Part shown: positions 53,770-62,204 of the stretch, one piece after another
Layout: every line of letters begins with the position of its first letter
Position numbering within the stretch: position 1 is the first letter of the stretch
From: RFSX01 sp965230215
Lineage (GTDB): Bacteria > Bacteroidota > Bacteroidia > Chitinophagales > Saprospiraceae
Length of the DNA: 64,000 bases
Assembly: GCA_965230215.1 (NCBI GenBank)
Contig: CBDDKN010000001.1
Location: forward strand, 2,046,001 to 2,110,000
Direction: 5' to 3'
The notes under the pieces: model-generated
The model's database searches: none
Told to the model about the DNA's origin: nothing
What the model saw: only the letters and a program-made list of their open reading frames with translations
Position numbers and translations under genes: made by a program

Positions 53770-56768
53770 GCTCATTGAAAGAACATACCATCCAATATGC
53801 TGCAGTTGAGTGGTTAGAAGCTCTAGGTTACAGCCATCAGGAAGGTAATTCTATTGATAGAGATCTTAAAAAGGTAGTGCTTGAAGATGAGTTATTAGCC
53901 TTCCTTATAAGAAATTATCCTGATGTTCCTACAGTTGTACTTAATGAAGCTAAGTCCACTTTCCTCCACCAAGAAGGAATGGATCTGGATCATAGGAATA
54001 GAGAGTTTCACATCAAGCTTACTCAAGGTATATCTGTTAGTTGGAAAGACAAGCAAGGCAAGGAATATGCTAAGCACCTTTACCCCATCAACTATACTGA
54101 ACCCAATAAAAACTCATTTAAGTGTGTAGATGAGCTTTCTATTGTAGGTAAGAATAACAGGAGGACGGATCTACTAATCTACATCAACGGCATTCCAATA
54201 GTTGTCTTTGAGTTTAAAAATATGTTTGATGCCAGTGTTGGTGTTGACAATGCACACAACCAAATTCAACATTATAAAGCTGACATTCCTGAACTATTTA
54301 CATACAATGCAATAATCGTTGTTTCAGATGGGAGGAAAGCGCTTCATGGTATGTATAATTCAGCTTTTGAATGGTTTGCTCCTTGGAAGAGTATTAGGGG
54401 AGATGACATTGAACAAGATAACAGCTTACAATTAGAAACACTTATCAAGGGATTGTTTCCTAAAGATAGACTTCTTGGATACATTAAAAACTACATTTTC
54501 CATGAAGATCATAATGGAAAGATTATAAAGAAAGGAGCTAAGTATCATCAATATTGGGGTGTGTCTAGAGCCGCAGAATCCGCTAAGAATAATATAAAAC
54601 CTGATGGTGACGGAAGAATAGGCGTTATATGGCATACTCAAGGTTCAGGTAAGAGTATATCTATGGCTATGCTTACAGGCATACTAAGGACTATGCCAGA
54701 GATGAAGAACCCTACAATAGTAGTGCAGGTGGATAGATCAGATCTGGATGAACAGTTGTATGAGAACTTTGTATTGGCTAAGGACTTAGTGGGTAATGTT
54801 CAGCATGCAGAAAGTACAGAAGAACTAAGAGATCTATTAAGTACAGATGGAGGTGGAGTTATATTCACAACAATAGAAAAGTTTAGACTAAGAGGATCTG
54901 ATGATCACAAGGAAAAAGTCCATCCTATACTATCTGAGAGATTCAACATTGTTGTAATGGCTGATGAAGCCCATAGAACTCAATATGGTTTTAAGGACGG
55001 TGGATTTGCCCAGAACTTAAGAAGAGCTTTACCCAATGCTTCTTTCATAGGCTTTACCGGTACCCCTATAGATAGCAAGGATGCAGACACTGAAATGGTG
55101 TTTGGTGAAACGATACATACCTATGACATAAAACAAGCTGTTGAAGACGGTGCTACAGTTCCTATATACTATGAACCTAAAATGGTGCCTCTAAATATCA
55201 AAGGGGATTATGCTAAGAAACTTGAAGAAGTCAGTGAAACAGAAGAAAATAATAAGAACATTGTTTGGGCAGCAGTAGAAGATGCAGCAGGTTCTGAACA
55301 GAGAGTTAAACGAATAGCTAAAGACATCCTAAAGCATTACACTCTAAGGACCTCAACCCTTGATGGTAAAGCTATGATTGTCTGTATGAGTAGAAGGAAT
55401 TGTGTTAAGATGTATGATGCTCTTACAGCACTAGATGGCTGCCCTGAGATAGCCGTTATTATGACTTCTAACATCAGCAAAGATCCTAAGGAGTGGAATA
55501 TCCATGTAAGGACTAAGGATAAGATGGAAGCTATAAAGAAGAGGTTTAGAAATCCAGATGACCCTCTTAAGATGGTTATTGTAAGAGATATGTGGCTTAC
55601 AGGATTTGATGCACCTTGTGCTCATACCATGTATGTAGATAAGATTATGAAAGGCCATAACCTAATGCAAGCTATTGCTAGAGTTAACAGAGTCTTTGAT
55701 GACAAACCCAATGGACTAGTGGTTGACTTTATTGGCATATCTGGATTATTAGCATCAGCTACTAAGAAGTATACTGCTGGCGGTGGTGAAGGAAAACCTA
55801 CCTTAGATATAGATGAAGCAGTTAGTCTATGCCTTGAGCAATTTGCTTTAGTAAAAGATATGCTTGGTGGTTTCTCTATTGACGCTTTTAATGAGCTTAG
55901 TCCAGCTGAAAAGATGCATTGGTCTAACAACATTGTTAATGAGCTACTTGTCAGTGAAGCTATTACAGATAGCTTTTTAAGGGAGGAATTAAAACTCTCA
56001 GAACTTGTTGCAATGACCAACTCTGATGATAGGATTTGGCCTATTCAAGAAGAGGTAGCTATTATCCAAAAGATAAGACAAGCTATTAGGAAGATTAAGT
56101 TTCCTCCTTCCACTAAGAGGAAGAAACATGATCAAATCAAAGACCTTATCAGTAAGTCATTAGCTTCTCAAAACATAGTTAACCTAGCAGAGATGTATGA
56201 TCTTGAAGAGATTGACATCTCTATTATTGATGATAAGTTTCAGGCTACAGTTAAAGATAAAGGCGAAGAGAATATTAAGCTAGAGATACTTAAGAGAATT
56301 ATCAATGATGAGATAAGAGTTAGGATGGTTAAGAACATTAAGAAGATGACCAATCTGAAGATGGAATTAGAAAAAGTTTTGAGCAATTACCATAAGAACA
56401 GTCTCGACTCAATTGCTGCAATCAAACATCTTTTAGAGATAGCTCAAGAACTACAGGATGATGCTAAGAGAACTAAAGAGCTAGGTTTATCTGAGGATGA
56501 ATTAGCCTTCTATGATCTATTGATTGCTAATGAAGGCATTTTGAATGTCAAAGGACCAGTTCAAGATTTAGTACATAAGGTTGTTAAGTCAGTGAAGAAG
56601 AACTTGCAGCTCGATTGGACAAAGAAGGAAGAAGCAAAGTCTACAATAAGATTAGCTCTGAAGAAAGAACTCAAGGGAATCGTTCCCTTTAGTGAGATGA
56701 AAAAGCTGCTCAAGGAAATCATAGAACAAGCAGAAGGGCAGTATAAAGAGTGGCCGCTTGTGGGATAA
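53766..56768 (+). CDS. hsdR: Type I restriction enzyme, endonuclease/translocase subunit
   Basis: A 1000-residue motor nuclease. The N-terminal PD-(D/E)XK nuclease (about 35-240) has NRRTDLLIYINGIPIVVFEF, then KN, supplying the Asp and the E-F-K catalytic residues. SF2 helicase domains follow: Walker A HTQGSGKS near 290, ADEAHRTQYGF (DEAH box) near 398, GFTGTPID, then motif V/VI regions LTGFDAPCAHTMYVDKIMKG and AIARVNRVFDDKP. A helical C-terminal domain (about 690-1000) contacts the methylase core. Length and motifs look intact. It overlaps hsdS by 4 bp, so the system appears complete and functional. Confidence 0.96.
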   Translation: MSSLKEHTIQYAAVEWLEALGYSHQEGNSIDRDLKKVVLEDELLAFLIRNYPDVPTVVLNEAKSTFLHQEGMDLDHRNREFHIKLTQGISVSWKDKQGKEYAKHLYPINYTEPNKNSFKCVDELSIVGKNNRRTDLLIYINGIPIVVFEFKNMFDASVGVDNAHNQIQHYKADIPELFTYNAIIVVSDGRKALHGMYNSAFEWFAPWKSIRGDDIEQDNSLQLETLIKGLFPKDRLLGYIKNYIFHEDHNGKIIKKGAKYHQYWGVSRAAESAKNNIKPDGDGRIGVIWHTQGSGKSISMAMLTGILRTMPEMKNPTIVVQVDRSDLDEQLYENFVLAKDLVGNVQHAESTEELRDLLSTDGGGVIFTTIEKFRLRGSDDHKEKVHPILSERFNIVVMADEAHRTQYGFKDGGFAQNLRRALPNASFIGFTGTPIDSKDADTEMVFGETIHTYDIKQAVEDGATVPIYYEPKMVPLNIKGDYAKKLEEVSETEENNKNIVWAAVEDAAGSEQRVKRIAKDILKHYTLRTSTLDGKAMIVCMSRRNCVKMYDALTALDGCPEIAVIMTSNISKDPKEWNIHVRTKDKMEAIKKRFRNPDDPLKMVIVRDMWLTGFDAPCAHTMYVDKIMKGHNLMQAIARVNRVFDDKPNGLVVDFIGISGLLASATKKYTAGGGEGKPTLDIDEAVSLCLEQFALVKDMLGGFSIDAFNELSPAEKMHWSNNIVNELLVSEAITDSFLREELKLSELVAMTNSDDRIWPIQEEVAIIQKIRQAIRKIKFPPSTKRKKHDQIKDLISKSLASQNIVNLAEMYDLEEIDISIIDDKFQATVKDKGEENIKLEILKRIINDEIRVRMVKNIKKMTNLKMELEKVLSNYHKNSLDSIAAIKHLLEIAQELQDDAKRTKELGLSEDELAFYDLLIANEGILNVKGPVQDLVHKVVKSVKKNLQLDWTKKEEAKSTIRLALKKELKGIVPFSEMKKLLKEIIEQAEGQYKEWPLVG

Positions 56769-56959
56769 GGAGTCCTACATCTTTTTCAATGGGAAAACCT
56801 ATATAATTATATCCCCTAGGCATGCGATATTGATAAAAGAGTGAGGCTTAGATCCATGAGTACGTAGAAGTGTTTGTGCATATAGTGTGACATTGCAGAC
56901 TCTCTCTTTCTTATGATTTTTCGTTATCTTAAGCTAAGACTGATTAAACCAAAATATAA

Positions 56960-58156
56960 ATGAAAAACTCTGCCTACGGCAATCCACTCTATATAAAGAA
57001 TAATCAGATTCAATCTCTATCTCGAGATACAACCTTTAATGAAGCAGAAATCCAGAATCTTATTTTCTCTAACCCTCAATGTCTCCCACTAAGCGATATT
57101 GATGAATCTTATAATCCATTGATTCCAGTTTGTATGGAAATGTCTACTCCTGCAGGACCAATGGATATTCTTATGATTACACCAAATGGAGACATAGCAA
57201 TTATTGAAACTAAATTATGGGTTAATCCTGAAGCTAGACGAAAGGTGATTGCACAAATCCTCGACTATGCAAAAGAACTTGCGAAATGGTCTTATTCAGA
57301 TTTACAACGTGAAGTCAATAGAAGATTAAATACAAAAGGGAATTATCTCTATGAACTGTCAACAAATTCAAATGACAATTACACTCTGAGTGAAATGGAT
57401 TTTGTGGATGCCGTGAGTCGTAATCTTCGACATGGAAAGTTTCTTCTTCTGGTAGTAGGTGATGGTATTCGAGAAGGGGCAATTGGAATTGCTGATTTTT
57501 TGACAAGAGCCGGCAACTTAAACTTTGGATTAGCTATGATAGAATTATCTGTGTACAAAACAGAAGATGGTAATACTCTCCTAATTCCAAGAACCAATGT
57601 CAAAACTGTAGAAGTTCAAAAAATCAATATCGAGATTCCAGAGGGGATGATGATCAGTTCAGGATCTATTGACACACCTGAAGAATTAGATTCAATTAAA
57701 GAAGTGAGTAAGGATGTAAGAGAAAGAAGAAGATTCTTTACTTCATTCTGGACAGAATTTATAGATCAACTAGTTCTGGATGACCCTGAACAAGACATGC
57801 CCTTGGTTTCCAAGGGAACCAACATATACCTCTATCCAGGGAGTAACAAAAGTTCATGGATCAGTGCTTACATGGCTATAAGCTCCAACAAAATTGGTGT
57901 GTATTATAAGTTTCATAACAATCAACGCGGTTATGCTATCAAAGAATACCTGAGCCAATACCTGGAACAAATCAAAGATGAATTAGATGATAGTATTGGC
58001 TTCAACTGGGATTCAGCTCCAGCAGAAGCCTTTTATATAAACATGAAGATGGATGATATCACACATGAAAAAAACAAACAAAAGATCATGGACTTCTTTG
58101 CTCATTGGATTAATCACTTTGTAAATGTGTTGAGGCCTAAGTTGAAGTCCTATTAA
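56960..58156 (+). CDS. PD-(D/E)XK nuclease-like protein with DUF4268
   Basis: A 398-residue soluble protein in the defence island. The N-terminal half carries a nuclease-like core: FNEAEIQNLIFSNPQCLPLS (about 24-43), then GPMDILMITPNGDIAIIETK (about 65-87; the Asp and the E-x-K pair of PD-(D/E)XK), and a following helix ARRKVIAQILDYAKELAKW typical of the fold. The C-terminal third (about 255-395; RRFFTSFWTEFIDQLVL ... GSNKSSWISAYMAISSNKIG ... DFFAHWINHF) matches DUF4268 as I know it. DUF4268 proteins often accompany restriction systems. It is 191 bp after hsdR, with its own likely promoter, and 26 bp before mcrB, so it fits best with the McrBC unit. Confidence 0.75.
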   Translation: MKNSAYGNPLYIKNNQIQSLSRDTTFNEAEIQNLIFSNPQCLPLSDIDESYNPLIPVCMEMSTPAGPMDILMITPNGDIAIIETKLWVNPEARRKVIAQILDYAKELAKWSYSDLQREVNRRLNTKGNYLYELSTNSNDNYTLSEMDFVDAVSRNLRHGKFLLLVVGDGIREGAIGIADFLTRAGNLNFGLAMIELSVYKTEDGNTLLIPRTNVKTVEVQKINIEIPEGMMISSGSIDTPEELDSIKEVSKDVRERRRFFTSFWTEFIDQLVLDDPEQDMPLVSKGTNIYLYPGSNKSSWISAYMAISSNKIGVYYKFHNNQRGYAIKEYLSQYLEQIKDELDDSIGFNWDSAPAEAFYINMKMDDITHEKNKQKIMDFFAHWINHFVNVLRPKLKSY

Positions 58157-58182
58157 ATATTTCAATAAGATTAATAATCATT

Positions 58183-60921
58183 ATGATACCTAACAACATT
58201 ACCAAACAACATCTTGAGAACGCAATAAAAGAAATCGATGAAAAAGGTAGACGAAAGGGGAGACATTCTTCTACTTATGATTTGGTATTTAATAATAAAA
58301 GATATCCACCCAAGTTAGTGATTTCAATTGCTAATAGAATTGCTAATGGCGTGGAGCTAAAAGGAAATGAATTTTCAGGTGGTAAAGGGACGGATGCATT
58401 TAAATTATTAGAAGAAAACGGATTTATTATTGAAGAAAAACCAAAGTTTACTTGGGTAGAAACCCACAAACAATTGACAAAATTCCTGGAAACCAAAGAA
58501 AATGACCAAAGAGGATTAATTGAATTATTAAAAGCAGTTGGTATTGGACCTTTTGATAATGATAAATCTGAACCTGGAGACACAACTTCTGAGCTTGAGG
58601 AAATTGATCCATTTACTTTCTTCTGTTTCATTTATAAATATGGGTCAAAAAAAAGATTAGAATTTTTACAAAAGATTTCAAAGGCACTTAATATTCATTA
58701 TCCACTAGATGATAAGGGCTTACCATCTGCCCAAGCCCAAAAGGTGTGGCTCTTCCCTTACAAGTATGAAAGACAAAGTAATGAAATTGAAAGATTATGG
58801 GCTTTCTTTAATAAAGCCACAAATAATAATATAACGGATGAAGACTTTGAGGACGTACTTGGAGTCCCAGGAACAGGTAAAACTAAAATAACAGAAGGAC
58901 TATTTTATATTAACCCAGAGAAATACCTTCCTATCAACAATCCTACAATTCAATATTTAAATGCAGTACTTAACATTGATGAAGACTTTAGCACATACTC
59001 TGAATACTTAGTTCTTCTAGAAAAGATTAAGGATAAGACTAATCTACCATTTTATGAATTATCAAATGAAGCTAGAGAATGGTCTACTCAAAAAAGAAAG
59101 TTAAAAGATCCCTTAAAATCTAAAAGAGTTGAAAATCTACAATATTGGGTTTATGCACCAGGAGAAAATGCTTCCCATTGGGATGAATTTTACCAATCTG
59201 GTATTATGGGTTTAGGATGGGATGAGATTGGGGATTTAAGACAATATGAAACCAGAGATCAAATAAAAAATGCCTTAAATCAGGTTGGTGGTACAAATAA
59301 CTCCAGGAGAAATGATGTATCAGCCAATGATGACTTCCTAAATAAGATTCAAATAGGGGATATTGTTATTGTTAGAAAAGGACGTCATGAGTTATTGGGG
59401 TATGGAGAGGTTTTATCTGATTATATGTATGATAGTGAAAGGAAAGATTTTCAGAAAATAAGACAAGTTAAGTGGATTAGTAAAGGATCATGGAAATTAA
59501 ATGAATTCCTTCCTTTAAAAACATTAACAGATATCACCGACATCGAGTCTAAAGACAATAGGTTTAAATTCAAATATGAGTTTTACATAAGTTTTATGGA
59601 TGGAGAAATCAAAAAAAATGAAGAATCAACTAAAATGAATTCCAGCTTAAATACCATTTTTTATGGACCTCCTGGCTGTGGGAAAACATGGCGTTTACAA
59701 ACGGAGCTAATCCCGAAATTTACCGAAACAAACATCAATTCTGAACCGGAGTATTATGAAGCAATAGCTGAGAATATCTCTTGGTGGGAAACAATAGCTG
59801 TTGTTCTACTAGATCTCAAGACAGCAAAGGTGAATGAGATATTCGATCATCCACTCTTACAGGCAAAAAATCGTATATCGACTACAAAAACACCAAAGCC
59901 AACTATTTGGTCTCAACTCCAACACCATACAAAAGAGGATTGTCCAAATGTAAACCTTAAGAGTAGAGTATATCCATTAATCTTTTGGAAATCAGATACC
60001 AGTGTCTGGAGTATTGATGAGAATATTGTAAACGAAGAAGCGCAGCACCTTAATGAATTTTTAACCCAATACAAGAACTTTGAATCTTCAGAAGGCACCG
60101 AACTAAAAAGATATGTTTTCACGACCTTTCATCAGTCCTTCGCATATGAAGATTTTGTGGAAGGTATTAAGCCCAATCTAGAAGAGTCCTCAGAAGGAGA
60201 AATCAGCTATAGCATTGTTCCTGGAATCTTTCGAAACATCGTTACCCGTGCAAAAAATGACCCAGATCATGACTATGCCATTTTTATTGATGAGATTAAT
60301 AGAGGAAATGTTGCAGCGATTTTTGGTGAGCTTATAACCCTTATTGAAAAAGACAAAAGAGAGAATGGAGACAATCCAGTTTATGTCAAACTACCATACT
60401 CAAAAGATGAATTTTGTGTACCCTCGAATTTATACATTTATGGCACTATGAATACAGCAGACAGAAGCGTTGAAGCATTGGATTCTGCCCTGAGGAGAAG
60501 GTTCACATTTGTAGAAGTTGCACCTGATGAAAGCGTTATTGAAAATCCTACAGAAATAGATATAAATCTTAAAAAGCTTTTTTCCAGCCTCAACTCAAGA
60601 CTAGAAATCCTTTTGGATAAAGATCACAAACTTGGTCATTCTTACTTTTTGGAAATTCACAATTCAAATAATCCACTTGGTGCATTACAACTCGTTTTTA
60701 AAAACAAAGTAATACCATTACTTGAAGAGTACTTTTATGGCGACCTTAGTAAAATTGGACTTGTCTTAGGTGAAAAATTTATATCTAAAAGAGATGAAAT
60801 AACGTATGATATTTGGGCGAAAGGAGATTTCGAAAAGCCCGATATTCCTGATGCGTCAAGATTAGAACTAATAGATCCTTTCAAATTGGGAGTTGATGAT
60901 TATAAATCAATCTATGAATAA
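58183..60921 (+). CDS. mcrB: McrB-type AAA+ GTPase with N-terminal modified-DNA-sensing modules
   Basis: A 912-residue motor subunit of a modification-dependent restriction system. An N-terminal head (about 1-88; HLENAIKEIDEKGRRKGRHS ... RYPPKLVISIAN) resembles that of ScoMcrA-like proteins. A helical segment (about 95-300; FEDVLGVPGTGKTKITEGLF) is followed by an EVE/PUA-like domain (about 322-480; YWVYAPGENASHWDEFYQSG, GLGWDEIGDL), the kind of fold that reads modified bases. The AAA+ GTPase domain follows: Walker A FYGPPGCGKT near 494, a long insertion, Walker B YAIFIDEINRGN near 698, the McrB signature MNTADRSVEALDSALRRRF near 754 and a helical lid. It overlaps mcrC. Confidence 0.88.
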   Translation: MIPNNITKQHLENAIKEIDEKGRRKGRHSSTYDLVFNNKRYPPKLVISIANRIANGVELKGNEFSGGKGTDAFKLLEENGFIIEEKPKFTWVETHKQLTKFLETKENDQRGLIELLKAVGIGPFDNDKSEPGDTTSELEEIDPFTFFCFIYKYGSKKRLEFLQKISKALNIHYPLDDKGLPSAQAQKVWLFPYKYERQSNEIERLWAFFNKATNNNITDEDFEDVLGVPGTGKTKITEGLFYINPEKYLPINNPTIQYLNAVLNIDEDFSTYSEYLVLLEKIKDKTNLPFYELSNEAREWSTQKRKLKDPLKSKRVENLQYWVYAPGENASHWDEFYQSGIMGLGWDEIGDLRQYETRDQIKNALNQVGGTNNSRRNDVSANDDFLNKIQIGDIVIVRKGRHELLGYGEVLSDYMYDSERKDFQKIRQVKWISKGSWKLNEFLPLKTLTDITDIESKDNRFKFKYEFYISFMDGEIKKNEESTKMNSSLNTIFYGPPGCGKTWRLQTELIPKFTETNINSEPEYYEAIAENISWWETIAVVLLDLKTAKVNEIFDHPLLQAKNRISTTKTPKPTIWSQLQHHTKEDCPNVNLKSRVYPLIFWKSDTSVWSIDENIVNEEAQHLNEFLTQYKNFESSEGTELKRYVFTTFHQSFAYEDFVEGIKPNLEESSEGEISYSIVPGIFRNIVTRAKNDPDHDYAIFIDEINRGNVAAIFGELITLIEKDKRENGDNPVYVKLPYSKDEFCVPSNLYIYGTMNTADRSVEALDSALRRRFTFVEVAPDESVIENPTEIDINLKKLFSSLNSRLEILLDKDHKLGHSYFLEIHNSNNPLGALQLVFKNKVIPLLEEYFYGDLSKIGLVLGEKFISKRDEITYDIWAKGDFEKPDIPDASRLELIDPFKLGVDDYKSIYE

Positions 60922-62158
60922 GGACCCTATTAGAAAATTTGAGCACTCTAATCTAAAAATTGGAGAACAAGGATTTACCGCTGAACACTTCAATGCATTG
61001 GTGAAATACAATGATCATCACAACTCTAAATACTTCACAGTCGGTCATAAAAAAATAAAGTTTAATTCTTATGTAGGAGTAATCCAAGTAGGCGATCAGG
61101 TGATAGAAATATTACCTAAGGGAGATAAATCAAATGATACTTCGAAATGGAAGTCAGCACTTATTCAAATGCTGAAGGTTGCTAAGTATGTCAACCTAGA
61201 TCTAATGGAGGATGCAGACCTCAAGTCTTCGAGAAATCATCTCTTAGAAATCTTATTTCAATCCTATCTTACCGAAGTTTCAAAGCTCATACGTGCAGGG
61301 CTTGTAAAGAAATATATTACTGTATCTAAAAATACTACTGCCCTAAAAGGAAAACTGGTCTTTACCAAGCACATATCTAAAAACTCATTCCATAAAGAAC
61401 GATTCTTCAATGAATTCAATCATTACAGCCAGAACAATGTCTTCAATCAAATTATTAAACTGGCTTTAACCATTATAAAAAATCTCACAAACTCTCTTAG
61501 CCTTAGTGCTACAGCTAAATCTCTAATTTTATCTTTTGACCATGTAGAAGACATAGGTCCGAAGAATATCAACTTCAATAGGATTATTCTTGACAGAAAA
61601 ACACGCAGTTACGCCAAAGCAATTATTCTAGCAAAAATGATAATCCAAAACTATAGCGTTGACATTCAAAAAGGTAGTATGCCACTCATTGCTTTCTTAT
61701 TTGATATGAATACCTTATTTGAGGATTTTATATTAAGATCATTAAAAAAAGAAGAAGCCAAGTTTTCAAAGCTATCTCTTTCTATTAAGGGTCAAAAGCG
61801 ATTCAAATTCTGGAACTACAAAGAGATCAGGCCAGATATCATTGTTGATTATGAAAAACATGGTCAGAAAAAAAGAGTCATCATAGATACGAAGTGGAAA
61901 GTGTTGAATGAACTAAAGCCTTCAGATGGTGACCTTAAGCAGATATACGTTTACAACATTCAATTGAACTCTGATCATGGCATCCTACTCTATCCATATT
62001 CAGGTTTAGAAAACCTTGACAACAAGAACTATCGAGAAAGTAGGCTTCTCCAAGACTTTACACATAGCTGTTCAATTTCATTTATCGATCCATTTGATCG
62101 TAAAGGACATATTTCAAAAGATTTCGCACATGACTACTTATCTTCTATCATATATTGA
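60914..62158 (+). CDS. mcrC: McrC-type endonuclease subunit
   Basis: From ATG 60914 (overlapping mcrB by 8 bp; an in-frame ATG at 60896 is the alternative) the protein has 414 residues. The N-terminal beta domain (about 1-85; SYVGVIQVGDQVIEILPKGD) contacts McrB, and a helical middle region carries TTALKGKLVFTKHISKNSFH and RFFNEFNHYSQNNVFNQIIK. The C-terminal PD-(D/E)XK nuclease has IRPDIIVDYEKHGQKKRVII followed by DTKWK, then DLKQIYVYN; the Asp, the D-x-K pair and the Q-x-x-x-Y helix are all present. Cleavage requires GTP-driven McrB. It ends the defence island. Confidence 0.93.
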   Translation: MNKDPIRKFEHSNLKIGEQGFTAEHFNALVKYNDHHNSKYFTVGHKKIKFNSYVGVIQVGDQVIEILPKGDKSNDTSKWKSALIQMLKVAKYVNLDLMEDADLKSSRNHLLEILFQSYLTEVSKLIRAGLVKKYITVSKNTTALKGKLVFTKHISKNSFHKERFFNEFNHYSQNNVFNQIIKLALTIIKNLTNSLSLSATAKSLILSFDHVEDIGPKNINFNRIILDRKTRSYAKAIILAKMIIQNYSVDIQKGSMPLIAFLFDMNTLFEDFILRSLKKEEAKFSKLSLSIKGQKRFKFWNYKEIRPDIIVDYEKHGQKKRVIIDTKWKVLNELKPSDGDLKQIYVYNIQLNSDHGILLYPYSGLENLDNKNYRESRLLQDFTHSCSISFIDPFDRKGHISKDFAHDYLSSIIY

Positions 62159-62204
62159 AGTTATATGCTGATAGTTGAGTAGATCAATTACAATAAAAAG
62201 GGAT

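Noticed and set aside
58850..58890. A Walker-A-like GVPGTGKT in McrB upstream of the real GTPase motif
   Set aside because: It lies in a helical region (KTKITEGLFYINPEKYLPIN) that in relatives, as I recall, lacks a conserved P-loop, and no Walker B follows at the right distance; probably coincidental.
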